Shown: piece after piece, positions 46,822-58,114 of the stretch
Numbering within the stretch: the stretch's first letter is position 1
Layout: every line of letters begins with the position of its first letter
Assembly (NCBI RefSeq): GCF_009727055.1
Contig: NC_052357.1
Location: forward strand, 5,885,555 to 5,949,554
Source: Benincasa hispida
Lineage: Eukaryota > Streptophyta > Magnoliopsida > Cucurbitales > Cucurbitaceae
DNA: 64,000 bases
Direction: 5' to 3'
The notes under the pieces: generated by a model
The model's input: the letters and a program-made list of their open reading frames with translations, nothing else
Told to the model about the DNA's origin: nothing
The model's database searches: none
Translations under genes and position numbers: made by a program

Positions 46822-48300
46822 ATGTTGAAGAGAAGTGGCAAGCAGACCAAGTAGACTGAGGATAGGAATGTTGACCCTACCAGCGAAGGTTCTGAAGTTG
46901 GACGGGACCCAGATCCAAAGGGGAAAAGAGTTAAAGACTCAGTAGAGCAGGAAGCAACTTCTGTAAATGAGTCGAGTACACCAAGGGTAGGTGTAGAACC
47001 TCAGATGGAGGATCGAGTATTTGATAGAATCACTCAAAGATTGGCGATAAGTGTAGGATCGATTCAAAACGATCCAGAAAAGAAATTTGACGTCGAGAGG
47101 CTAAAAGCTTTGAAGCCACGACGTTCGATGGAGCCACAGATCCAGTAGATACTGAGATCTAATTGGATTTGATTGAGAAATGTTTTAAGGTTATGAGATG
47201 CCCTGGGGACCGTAAGGTCGAGTTAGCGGCATTCTTGCTGCAGAAAGAGGCTGAGAAGTGGTGGAAAGTGATAGAGGCTAGAAGGAATAGTTCGGAAACT
47301 ATGACTTGATCTGAATTCAGACAAGTATTTTAGGATAAATACTACCCTAGTTCTTTTAAAGAAGAAAAGAGGGAGGAATTCCTTAGGCTAACTCAGGGAG
47401 TGATGACGGTTGTTGAGTAAGAATAAAGTTTTACTGAGTTATCTCAGTATGCCCTTCCGATCATCGCGAAAGAAAAGGAGAGGTGTAGAAGATTTGAGAA
47501 TGGCTTAAGAAGAAAGATATGTACACCCGTTACCTCAACATCCAATTGGGTAAATTTCACTCAGTTAGTTGAGATCGCTATCCGAGTAGAGCAAAGTATA
47601 GAGAGGGAAGATGTACTCCAGCCAGGTGAAGGACAATTTAGAATGTCTGAAGAAACGCGAAGTAGGAGATTTAGACCCTCGTTCTCTGGACAATCGGGTA
47701 TAAGGAGCTTTGGAGGCATGAGCCAACAAAGTTCAAGTCGAAAGAGGTCAAGACTTATAGCTGGACAGAGTGGTAGATCAGTATCAGGTCATGCTAGCAA
47801 GTCAGTAGCTAGTATAGGGAGGAAACCGCTTTGTATAAACTGTAGAAAGCCTCATACAGGAGTATGTTATGGCAATAGGAATGTGTGCTTCCAGTGCGGA
47901 CAAGCGGGACATTTCAAGAGAGATTGTCCTAGGTCATGGAGCACATAGTGAGCAAAGAGGAGTTACACAGACTGTAAACCAACCTAGAGCGACTGGAACT
48001 AGAGGAGAAGGATCCGGTATAGCTAAGTAGAAAGGGGTAGCTGGACGACCTCAACAGCAATAGCAACAGTAGCAGCAGGGTAGAGNATGTGTGCTTCCAG
48101 TGCGGACAAGCGGGACATTTCAAGAGAGATTGTCCTTAGCTAGGTCATGGAGCACATAGTGAGAAAAGAAGAGTTACACAAACTATAAACCAACCTAGAG
48201 TGACTGGAACTAGAGGAGAAGGATCCGGTATAGCTAAGTAGAAAGGGGTAGCTGGACGACCTCAACAGCAATAGCAACAGTAGCAGCAGGGTAGAGTATA
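46822..48300 (+). pseudogene. Ty3/gypsy gag with duplicated segment
   Basis: Gag starts at the ATG at 46822 (MLKRSGKQTK, then TAG). The retrotransposon gag core lies around 47120-47640, with KEAEKWWKV and FLRLTQGVMTVVE, interrupted by several TAG, TGA and TAA codons. The 47643-47948 stretch is open and ends in the zinc knuckle CFQCGQAGHFKRDC (CX2CX4HX4C). A block of about 200 bases containing this knuckle is repeated on both sides of the N at 48086, which makes a second knuckle at about 48088. This is probably an assembly artefact. Many stops fit Gln codons (CAG/CAA) changed to TAG/TAA by C to T decay. Confidence 0.85.
48086..48086. other. Assembly gap (single N) with flanking direct duplication
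   Basis: Sequence from about 47881 (ATGTGTGCTTCCAGTGCGG) to 48085 is repeated from 48087 to about 48297 with few differences. A single N between two near-identical copies is typical of an unmerged overlap or collapsed gap. Confidence 0.88.
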
Positions 48301-48304
48301 CACT

Positions 48305-48835
48305 ATGACACACCAGGAAGCGGAAGAGGCTTCAGATGTCGTAACTGGTACGATAACTTTAGGTAATCAATCTGCTTATGCATTATTTGATCCTGGTGCT
48401 ACGCATTCATTCATATCTAGCATGTGTGCATTACATATAGATAGAGTACCTGAGTGTATGAATGAGGATTTGTTTATCTCTACGCCTGTAGGAGATACTC
48501 TAGTTGTACACGAGTATTACAAGAATTATGATGTAATTCTTGGAAATCAGAGTTTATGGGTTGACTTGATTCCATTAGAATTACTAGAGTTTGATGTTAT
48601 CTTAGGTATGAATTTTCTAAATAAACACTATGCCAGTTTTAAAAGAGAAATAGTGTTTAGAAAACTAGGTGAAAAAGAAATAACCCTGATGGGAAGTAAA
48701 AGAATACTTCCAAGAAGCTTAATATCAGTAGTAAAGGCTAGAAAATTGTTGAGTAAGGGATGCGAAGCCTATTTAGCCTATGTAGCAGTTTCACAGGATA
48801 AGAAACTGAAACCTGAGAATGTACCTATGGTATAA
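48305..48835 (+). pseudogene. Ty3/gypsy aspartic protease region
   Basis: Open stretch with AYALFDPGATHSFISS near residue 28 of the frame. This is the retropepsin active-site block, in which the usual D(S/T)GA reads DPGA, so catalytic function is probably lost. A second conserved block is FDVILGMNFL. The stretch ends at TAA 48833-48835 inside the normally continuous linker to RT (…VPMV-stop), in the same frame as the RT downstream, so a single nonsense mutation separates them. Confidence 0.85.
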
Positions 48836-48837
48836 GA

Positions 48838-50326
48838 ATTCTTAGATGTATTCCCTGAAGAATTACCAGGTTTACCACCTAACAAAGAAATAGAGTTTAC
48901 TATTGAGTTAGTTCTGGGTACAGTACCCATATCCCAGGCACCATATAGGATGGCACCAACAGAACTAAAAGTTCAGTTATAGGAACTTGTAGATAAGGGG
49001 TACATTAGACCCAGTGTGTCACCTTGGGGAGTGCCAGTCTTGTTTGTTATGAAGAAAGACGGTACTTTTAGATTATGCATAGACTATAGACAATTGAATA
49101 AGGTGACCATTAAGAATAAGTACCCATTGCCTCGTATAGATGATCTCTTCGATCAGTTAAAGGGAGCCACGGTGTTCTCTAAGATAGGTTTGAGATCAGG
49201 TTATCACCAGTTGAAGTTGAAAGGCACAGATGTTCCAAAGACTGCATTCAGAACTAGATATGGACATTTTGAGTTCCTAATAATGCCGTTTGGATTGACA
49301 AATGCTCTTGCGGTATTTATGGACTTGATGAATAGAATATTTCATCATTATTTGGATCAATTTGTGATAGTTTTCATAGATGATATACTAGTGTATTCTA
49401 GTAGTGTAGAGAAGCACAAGGAACATCTAAGGATGGTGTTACAGATTCTAAGAGAAAAGGAGTTATGTGCCAAATTTAGTAAGTGTGATTTTTGGTTAAA
49501 TCAAGTCGTATTCCTTGGGCATATAGTTTCAGCTGACGAAGTTAGCATTGATTCCCAAAAGATAAAAGCAATAGTTAACTGGGAACGACCCCTGAATGTA
49601 ACCGAAGTATGTAGTTTTCTAGGCTTAGCAAGTTATTATAGGAGATTCGTGGAGGGTTTTTCTAAGATAGCTCTACCATTGACAAAGTTAACCAGAAAAG
49701 ATGCGAAGTTTGAGTGGTCGCCAGAATGTGAGCATAGTTTTCAGGTATTGAAACAGAGGTTAGTATCAGCACCAGTAACTCTACCTACACCAGGTAAGGA
49801 GTTTGAGGTTTATTGTGATGCATCCCAACAAGGGTTAGAATGTGTGCTGATGCAGGAGGGAAAGGTAGTAGCTTATGCTTCTCGACAGTTAAAGAAGCAT
49901 GCATGTAACTACCCTACACATGATTTGGAGTTAGCAGCAGTTGTGTTAGCTCTAAAGTTGTGGAGACATTACCTGTTTGGTGAGCGGTGTCATATATTTA
50001 CGGATCATAAAAGTCTAAAGCATATCTTTGATCAAAAGGAACTAAACTTGAGACAGAGAAGATGGCTCGAATTGATCAAAGACTATGACTGTACCATTGA
50101 CTATCACCCAGTTAAAGCAAATGTAGTAGCTGATGCTTTAAGTCGAAAAACTAGATCAGCTAGAGCTAGTATCAATTCAGTGAAGGGTACACTGATTCAT
50201 GAGTTATATAATGCTAGGGCAGCATTATCAATCGGTAAAAAAGGAGGGTTATTAGCTTCATTTCAAGTGCGTCCTACCCTCGTAGAAGATATTCTACGTG
50301 AGCAATTAAAGGATTCTGATTTTTAG
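48838..50326 (+). pseudogene. Ty3/gypsy reverse transcriptase and RNase H
   Basis: Same frame as the protease. One in-frame TAG lies at 48980-48982 (before [10 protein letters not shown]); the frame is then open to the TAG at 50324-50326. RT blocks: [49 protein letters not shown], and the catalytic FIDDILVYS with both aspartates (YxDD-like). Asp of the first motif (normally SKIDLRSGYHQ) is replaced: the text reads FSKIGLRSG, so one catalytic carboxylate is missing. RNase H follows with [28 protein letters not shown] and ADALSRK. Gene order PR-RT-RH-IN and the chromodomain trace place it in the chromovirus Tekay/Del group. Confidence 0.92.
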
Positions 50327-51540
50327 AAGTTAGCTGAGGAAGTAGATAAAGGATTGAGGACGGACTACCAATTAAGAGCTGACAGAGTGCTATTGAAAAA
50401 AGGTAGGATATGCGTACCTAAGGACTTATCACTTAAACAAGCTATTCTAGAAAAAGCACATAGTTCGGGCCCATGTTATGCATCCGGGCAGTACGAAGAT
50501 GTACAAAATATTAAAGAGATCGTACTGGTGGCCTGGTATGAAAAGAGAGATAGCAGAGTATGTTGACAGGTGCCTAATATGTGAACAAGTTAAACCAGAA
50601 AGACAGAGGCCAATAGGATTACTTAATCCACTTTCAGTACCAGAGTGGAAATAGGAGTATATTACGATGGATTTCTTGTTTGGATTACCTAAGACACCAG
50701 CGAGCTATGATGGTATATGGGTAATTGTGTATAGATTGACAAAAATAACTAAGTTTTTACCTATTAAAGTTACTTATACCCTAGACCAATTAGCTAAGCT
50801 ATATGTTGATTGAGTCGTAAGTCAGTTTGGAGCTCCAGTTTCAATTGTATCAGATCGAGACTTCAGATTTATATCAAAGTTTTGGCCTAGTTTGCAGAAA
50901 GCTATAGGAACCAAGTTTTATTTTAGTACCACTTTTCGTCCAAAAATGGATGGTCAGTCTGAGCGGACAATCCAGACATTAGAGGACATGCTGAGAGCAT
51001 GTGTGTTGCAATTTAAGGGCAGTTGGGATACACATCTGTCATTAATCGAATTTGCATATAACAACAGTTACCATTCGAGTATCGGGATGGCACCGTATGA
51101 GGCACTATACGGAAGGCCATGTAGGACTCCGATATCCTGGAATGAAGTGGGTGAAAGGAAATTACTAGGTCCAAAACTTGTACAACAGACACTGGATAAC
51201 ATTAAGATTATAAGAGATAATCTTAAGACGGCCCGAGATAGGCAAAAAAGTTACACTGATAAGCAGAGAAGAGAATTAGAGTTTGAAATTGGTGATAAAG
51301 TATTTTTGAAGTTATCTCTATGGAAAGAAATACTTAGGTTTGGTAGGAAAGGGAAATTAAGCCCAAGATATATTGGACCTTATGAGATAATAGAAAAAGT
51401 CAGTCCAATGGCGTATAGAATGAATTTACCTCCAAAATTATCTCATATTCATGATGTGTTTCATGTGGCAATGCTTAGAAAGTATGTGCCAGATCTTACC
51501 CATGTGTTGCCTAATCAACCAGTACAGTTGTGAGAAAATT
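50327..51540 (+). pseudogene. Ty3/gypsy integrase
   Basis: The N-terminal zinc region starts in the RT frame (LKQAILEKAHSS near 50430) and shifts to another frame near 50520, where MKREIAEYVDRCLICEQVK continues. Stops at TAG 50652-50654 and a TGA near 50811. The integrase core keeps three acids: Asp in TMDFLFGLP at 50670, Asp in SDRDFRFIS at 50853, Glu in GQSERTIQ at 50961, with 35 residues between the last two (DD35E). The C-terminal part (GPYEIIEKVSPMAYRM, HDVFHVAMLRKY) is open to the TGA at 51531-51533. Frameshift plus stops make it inactive. Confidence 0.9.
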
Positions 51541-51708
51541 TGTCCTATAAAGAGGAACCGGTGGAGATTCTTGACAGAAAAAAAACAGGTTTTAAGGAAT
51601 AAGACAATCCCATTGGTGAAGGTACTATGGCGAAACCATAGCACGGAAGAAGCAACATGGGAAGCTGAAGAGAAAATCAGAAACAAGTACCCACAGTTGT
51701 TTAGTTGA
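51541..51708 (+). pseudogene. Chromodomain-like C-terminus of the gypsy integrase
   Basis: EEPVEILDR lies in the integrase frame. After a frameshift near 51595 the next frame reads TIPLVKVLWRNHSTEEATWE, the typical chromodomain tail of Tekay/Del chromoviruses, ending PQLFS-stop at 51706-51708. Such domains are thought to guide insertion toward heterochromatin (family knowledge). Confidence 0.8.
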
Positions 51709-51739
51709 CAGACTTGTAGCGAAATTTCGAGGACGAAAT

Positions 51740-51755
51740 TTTATAGGGGGGTAAA
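51740..51755 (+). other. Polypurine tract region of gypsy element
   Basis: TTTTATAGGGGGGTAAA lies immediately before the 3' LTR start TGTGAACC at 51756. A purine run of this kind primes plus-strand DNA synthesis. Confidence 0.7.
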
Positions 51756-54026
51756 TGTGAACCTCGAATCCTAATTTCTCTACTTGAGTATGTTCCCTGT
51801 TGAGATTAGTGTGATGAGTAGGTTGATGTGGAAACTAGTGTGGAATGATAGAGAAAAGAATGGAAATTAGAAGACAAAAGGAAAGTTGGAAAAAATTGGC
51901 TAAGTATAGAAATTTGCGGGTTGATGCGTTGGAAGGCACACGAGTAGGTGAGGCATGCATGGAAAGGCAGCCCATGCATCGAGCAGCCTCAGCCACACCC
52001 ATGCAATGTGTCGAGCAGCCTCGGCCAGTGCCCAGGCCATGCGTCGAGCAGCCTCGGTCAGCGCCTAGGCTATACGTCGAGCAGCCTCGACCAGCGCCCA
52101 TGCCAATGCATGCATCGAGCAGCCTCGACCAGACGCCCTGCCAATGCGTCGAGCGGACACGCCCGTGTGTTGAGTGCACTGCCGAGCGGCCACGTCCATG
52201 CGGTGATCACCTTGTTGAGCAGCCATGTAGTGCGTCAAGGTGCCCTGCCATGCAGCCAAGCGCGTAGCCCATGCCATGCGCCCAAGTAGCTGAGCGAGCG
52301 AGCGATGGCCAGCACACGTCGCACGCCCATGCGTCGAAGTAGCACATCCATGCACCTAAGCACCTGGCCAAGCACGCCCATGCATCGAGCGGCCAACCCA
52401 TGCAATGTGCCTATACGTTGGTGGCCAGCACCATGCACCCATGCCAAGCAAGCCGTGCGAGTGAGCCATGCGTCGAGGATGGACGGTCACCTTATACGTT
52501 GGTGATGGTTAGCTCCTTGCGATGGCTAAGTTAAATTGTAATGATAGTGAATTGGCTTGCTATGCGTTTAGTAGAGGCTATGCATTGTTTATGGACTAGG
52601 CGTTGAGCATCCAAGAGTTGGACGCATACAAGGGTGAGGTCACATAGAAAATGTCATCAAAACCATGTGTCTTCTTGGGAGGAAAGCCTTAAGCCTTAAG
52701 AATTTGAGGTGGTGGCATCAGATTGGAGGCTCATGCGTTGGCAACATGGGAGTAAGACACTTAGCTTGCGATGATCATAACATTGCGTTGATGAGGTGAG
52801 AATGAGACACTTGGCCATGCAGCCAAGTAGGTGGTGTCAACTCCGGAGAAGGTTTGGACGCCTATAAATAGAGCCATGAGATTTTTAGATCACAATTCAG
52901 AAATACCATAAAAAGAGTGGAAGAGTGGAGCAAACCTTGCGTTGGAGCCAAATCCATGCATTAGTCATAGAGGACGCATTGGACAGAGAAGTCTAAAGAG
53001 GACGCATCAACTTGGGATGAGGAGTTCTCCTAATTTACTTGTGCGTTTAGAGTGATTCCAAAGTCATCTGAAAGCTCTGAAAGTATAGTTTTTAGGGTAG
53101 GGTTTATGGAAGAAAAGCTCGAAGCGATCGGGCTGGAAACTAAGAGGAAGACAGAAGGGTTAGGCTGTGAAATCAGCTTGGGCCAGTCATGAAGATTCTG
53201 TGATTTCGGACAAACCACGAAAATTTCTAAGCTCAAATTTTAGGCTAAGCTTCTTAATACATTTTAGAATAGTTTTGTAGAAGGAAGTATTTCAAAATAA
53301 GGTCCAGAATTATGAGCAATCTAATTGTAAGTTGAATCTGAATTCTAGGGGTGAAAAGGGAGCCCAAGATAGAAAAGGGAGCTACTAGAGTGAAAAGCTC
53401 CTAAGCAATCAAGATGAGTGGCTAAAACGTTTTGACTAAAACATTTGCTTAAAATATTTGATTACAACATGTTATAGAAAGCATGTTTTAAAGAAGATTA
53501 TTCTCATGGCAGTTAGTTTTACAAAGTGAATTCCAAGCAAACCATGAGTTATGTTTTAAATGCATGCATGTGCGAGAAATTGTTGAAAAGCGATTTATAT
53601 GTGTTAAATATACTCAGCATGCGTTAGTACCTTTAAAGCCATGTTTTTATATGTGTTATACTTTACATGCTTTAAAGAGAAAGTCATTTATGACTAGTTT
53701 TACTTAAAACGCGATACCGAAGGACATTTGAGAAGGTATCCGCCCAACTAGATACTGAAGGACATTTGAGAAGGTATCTATTGGTACTGAAGGACGTTTG
53801 AGAAGGTACCAAACCAACCAGATACTGAAGGACGTTTGAGAAGGTATCTGAACAGAAGTACCTAAGGTATGACGGTACTTAGTATGGCCACGTGCACGTA
53901 GGTAGTTAGAGTCAGAGATTGAGCAAAAGGGTTCTCTCTTGACTAGCAGTTAGTGTTAGGATTGTTTTATCCACAGTAAGGGTTATTCTCAACTGAGAAA
54001 TAGTTTTACAGTTTTATAATTAAAAC
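51756..54026 (+). repeat. Ty3/gypsy 3' LTR, truncated at a sequencing-adapter junction
   Basis: Matches the 5' LTR from TGTGAACCTCGAATCC onward, including the GC-rich minisatellite (51975-52140 and beyond) and the GATAC...GTATC block (53712-53850). It stops at 54026 in the segment equivalent to about 46055, so roughly the last 545 bases are absent. The cut coincides exactly with an adapter sequence, so the loss is probably technical. The minisatellite region differs in length and composition from the 5' LTR. Confidence 0.9.
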
Positions 54027-54064
54027 CTGTCTCTTATACACATCTAGATGTGTATAAGAGACAG
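54027..54064. other. Nextera-type junction adapter (Tn5 mosaic ends back to back), copy 1
   Basis: CTGTCTCTTATACACATCT (the 19-bp Tn5 mosaic end) is followed directly by its exact reverse complement, 38 bp in all. This is the circularisation junction of Nextera mate-pair libraries. No Tn5 transposase or other Tn5 sequence is present. The bases on its two sides were therefore joined in the library, not necessarily in the genome. Confidence 0.97.
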
Positions 54065-54210
54065 CTCTATGCATGGCACGCGTGCTAAACAATTGAGTAG
54101 GCCAACATACTCATCGCATAGTCACTAGCTACTCGATCACTCGGTATGCGATACTTGATGCTTTCTTCTCGATTGTTTAGATGATCATGCTTTATCACAT
54201 AGTTGTCGTC
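54065..54210 (+). repeat. Copia leader segment between two adapter junctions
   Basis: 146 bases of CGATCG-type leader sequence. From AGGCCAACATACTCATCGC onward it is a near duplicate of the segment starting at 54264, which follows the second adapter. The pair probably represents one genomic segment read twice. Confidence 0.8.
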
Positions 54211-54540
54211 CTGTCTCTTATACACATCTAGATGTGTATAAGAGACAGAACTAAACGATCAAGTAGGCCCAACATACTCATCGCATAGTCACTAGCTACT
54301 CGATCACTCGGTATGGGATACTAGAGGCTTACTGCTCGATGGTTTAGAGGATCATGCTTGATCACATAGTTGTCGTCTACTCGATCGTTTCAGCATGCAT
54401 TACACGATGTGTGCTACACTATCGAGTGGCCTTCATGCTTCATTGCATAGTCATAGGCACTCGATCCATGCTGCACGATTGTTTATACTCGTTCAGCGTT
54501 ACTCGACGATCACAAGGAGCAACTATACGATCAAGGAACA
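54080..54540 (+). repeat. CGATCG-type cluster in copia leader (includes adapters)
   Basis: TACTCGATC, CGATCGTTT and ACACGATTG variants mixed with GCATAGTCACTAGC units, ending before the GGTTCAAGACCCGGTTCGCC block at 54558. It is equivalent to 40035-40415 of another copy. Confidence 0.65.
54211..54248. other. Nextera-type junction adapter, copy 2
   Basis: Second identical 38-bp mosaic-end pair, 184 bases after the first. Two such sequences in tandem strongly suggest untrimmed mate-pair reads used in gap filling. Confidence 0.97.
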
Positions 54541-55124
54541 AGGCTTCGCCCGGGCGGTTCAAGACCCGGTTCGCCTGTTTGAACCAGTTGGCTCGATGGT
54601 TTTTGTAATAGATAGTTTTTCTTTTCCAGTTTTTTAGGCTAATTATCCCGATCCATTGATTTTTAATGAATGTACATGTGATGTATGTTTAATTATGTGT
54701 CATAAAGTATGCCATATAGTTTTAAAACCCACCATAGGTTATGCATTTAGTCATACATCATCTTTATATATAAGAGTTATGATATAGTAGCTTGCATGAA
54801 TGAATTACTTTAAAGCATGCTTGTGCATCATATAATATAAGAGTTATAATATATGCATGCATTAAGCATATCCATGCATCATTTTTATATTATAAGTGTT
54901 ATAGTATAAGGGTGTATGAAAGCATGTATGCTTGGTTCATTATAAGTTATATAAGAGTTATATATAGTAATAAATGAACATTGCATGAAGCATGACACTT
55001 AGGTTAACTTATAAAAGTTATAAATACCTAGTCCAGCTTAGCAATGTTGTTGGTTTTAGTTGTTTCTTTTTATAAGAGTTATAATAGAAATTAGAACTAA
55101 AATCAATAAAAAAGACACAGGTTT
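54249..55124 (+). mobile_element. Copia leader segment
   Basis: After the CGATCG cluster come the GGTTCAAGACC block (54558), TGCATGAT/TATAAGAGTTAT blocks (54660-55090) and a break at 55125 by a minus-strand solo LTR. It continues at 56978. It could be the continuation of 43492-43875, but adapter junctions lie between. Confidence 0.75.
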
Positions 55125-56977
55125 TGTAGGATTGTATCAACAGCAGCGGAAGTACAAGGATCATCTAAGCACTCAAATTCACTAATTTTGGCATAATATA
55201 AAGTATGCTTCTGCAGAAAAATGGGTTTCAAGACATACCTCTTGTGGAACTTCTTCAAAGCTCCTTCTCCAGCTACAATCTTCTTCATATCTTGTTGTAG
55301 ACCACCTTAAGATTTTCCCCACTATTCTTTTGGTTCTCTAGATTGAGTTGTGGGACTCAAAACAAGCTTGAATCAAGGGATGAACGAGAAAAGCTCACTG
55401 CTGCAACCTTGTTGAAGAACATTTCTTCAAACTAGTTTTTCTCTCAAAACTCTATAGATTGCATGCCCGATTTTCACTCTAGTCTCTTCATTATATTGCA
55501 AATCAACATGCAAAGAGAAGAGTTGCATGAGTTGCAGCTCATGCTTGGAGAAGACAAGGCAAATAATGCTTCATGTGTAAGCTATTTAGGTGATGGATAA
55601 TGGAAAAATCCATTTTTCCATTTTGTGTTTTTGTTTTCCAATTTTTCCAATTTTATCTAAAAATCAAAATTTGATTTTATAAGTCTATTTTGATTTTAAA
55701 AATGAAAATTTAATTAATTTCATAAATTAATTATTAAATAAAATTTAATTAATTTAATATCAAATATTAAATTAATTTTAACACATATCCATCTTTATAT
55801 ATTTCAATCATATTTAAATATATAAATTCTCCTATTCCGTTTAATTCTAAAATTAAACATAATTATATCTCATATAATTACTAATTCTCTTAATTCTATT
55901 TGAATGTTTCAAATTAACTTATCACACTATTCTAGAGCTAGTCCGTTACGAGCTAGTAGGGGACCTCGCGGACCTATAGATCATGGGCTCCAACGATTCG
56001 AGATTAATCGACTAAACTCATTAGACCAAATTAATCCCCATTTATTAACTAATGGGTCACTTCACTAAAGCTCATAATTGCATTCTCCTCACTGTAGATA
56101 TATTATGTTCACATGATTTAACCATAATCAGCAAGTCGACCATTCACAAGTTGTTCGTAATAACGGTTGGGTCAAATATCTGTTTTACTCCCGAGATTAC
56201 GTCTTATTCCCCAAGTCCCTACTGATTCTCTAATGAACAACTGGTTTGTAATCCAATCACCAAACCAAACTCTCAACCCAATGAGAGGGTGTGACCCCTT
56301 GTTCAAGACCTGGATTCAGTACTTGAGAGAACAACCTTTCTCCTATCCCTAAATTGGGTAGGCGTGAACTCCGTTTTGCATCCTATATCCCCAGCTATCT
56401 ATCCGGTCTTACCCCTGAAATGGGAGTCTTATTGAGCCAACCTTGTTGAGCTAACCCTCAACTATGCAAATTTAAGGGCAATCCTGAATAAATAAGAGTT
56501 CATAGTTAGCTCAGGATTAATATCGAGTTACTTAAGTCATCTAGGTGAAATAGTCAGTCTTAAACAGTAAACAACATTATAAAGTAAGAGTGACTTATTT
56601 CTTGGTCCTGATCTTATGCAAACTCATTGCATAGGACGCTTCCACTCTTCATGTCATAACATGTATGAATTAGAATCACATCGTATGTAACACTTTACAA
56701 TTTTTTGTAACAACTACAGAGTAGGTCGCATCCAATGGTGTTACCAGAATAAGTTACCCAATCTCATTCATGTACCATAGATCATTTTGACTATTTACTC
56801 GAACCCGATCCACTCTTATGTCTCCACATAAAGTTCAAGTACTCATACAATAATCATGGGTCTTAGTTTATTGGATTTAGACTTTCATAAAATTTATGAG
56901 ATTAATAACAAGTATATTGATAATAGAAAATTTTTATCATTTTACAAATTGCGAGTTTTAGGACATAAAACCTGACA
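55125..56977 (-). mobile_element. Solo LTR, minus strand, 1853 bp, diverged family
   Basis: On the minus strand it begins TGTCAGGTTTTATGTCC at 56977 and ends GATACAATCCTACA at 55125, so it has TG...CA termini. The internal order resembles the main copia LTRs (AATGAACAA block near 56232, GGGGACCTCGCGGACC near 55960), but with low similarity, suggesting a sister family. Flanks GGTTT (left) and TGTTT (right) match at four of five positions, an imperfect target duplication. The leader resumes on the right. Confidence 0.75.
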
Positions 56978-58114
56978 TGTTTAATCATGTTTTAAAAGAG
57001 TTTTAAAATTTTATTGAGATAGACCTAAGATCACGTTTCTAATGAGATTAAAAACCTAAGTTTAATATTTTAATCGGTTTAATAGGATTAAATTGACTAA
57101 TAAAAGATTAAATATGTACCAAATATATCTATAAGGGACCTTTTGTCTAAGGTGAGTTCTGTCTAGGATGGGGTATTTAAGCTGATAAAAACGGAACACC
57201 CCTACCTAGGAACCTACCTGGAAAGGTGAATTAGATAGATTTGCTGTATGCATGCAAATTTGATGATAGTCTGTTTAAAGTGTTTAATAAGACTTGATTC
57301 GAACTTGTTTAATTATCAAAAGCAAAAGTTGTTTTTTAGCAAGTTAACTCACACTTAGATAAAATCAGTAGCCGGATTGTCTAAGTTAATGAAATCCTAG
57401 GTAGAACATTCAGTGGAAGTTACTTGGGGTATATGATACTTCACTTAAGCCTCTACACATTTCTCCCTAAAAGTTCACACCGTGAGATCTATCCTCGGCC
57501 TCGTGGCACCCTGGGAGTATCCCTTTAAAGGATGATGTTTGGGTAGGTCAATACCAAGATGAATGGAGAGAATGTTCATAGTAAGTGGGAGGGGACATGT
57601 GACAACATATCCCATGGTCTCTCTCATTAGGTTGGATAACGTTTTTATGCATCGCCTCGAGACATCCTGGGATTTTCCCCTAAAAGGATGGCAATATTTG
57701 CACAACTCTTTATCTGATCTCTTGAAAGAATAAGGTTGCTTTAGTCTCTTGTCCTAATCTGCTTTTTTCCTATGGTGGGCGCATTAAGGTGGGACTCTAG
57801 GGCCTAAAATGAGGGGTTACACTTATGCGGAATTGTTAAGGTTGCTAACAAATTATGGACTGAAAAATGATTGTTAGAGTCAGTTACAAGAGTTGTTTGT
57901 GTCTAATGGTTGAGAATGTCTCATCCTAGTGAAAGGGTACTTGATCACCCCAACGGTGACTTTTGTTCTACCTCGCTGGGACATCATTGCAAAATAGATG
58001 TCATTTCTCTTAAGGTACAATAGAACTATTTTGCTAAAACCTAAAATTGGTATTAAAAGTGGTAATGCAAGTAAATTTATTAAGTTTGTTCTTGTTTTCA
58101 ACAACTTTTAAATT
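56978..58114 (+). mobile_element. Copia leader, distal part
   Basis: Continues the leader interrupted at 55124: TAAGATCACGTTTCTAATGAG, GGATTAAATTG, the GAACCTACCTGGAAAGG block, and paired TCGTGGCACCCTGG / TCGAGACATCCTGG blocks before gag. Equivalent to 33450-34548. Confidence 0.78.

Noticed and set aside
51835..52505. Overlapping open frames on both strands in the 3' LTR
   Set aside because: Same minisatellite as in the 5' LTR; not genes.
54027..54248. A natural Tn5 or IS50 insertion, or bacterial contamination
   Set aside because: Only the 19-bp mosaic ends are present, back to back, twice, with no transposase or resistance sequence. This is the library junction sequence.
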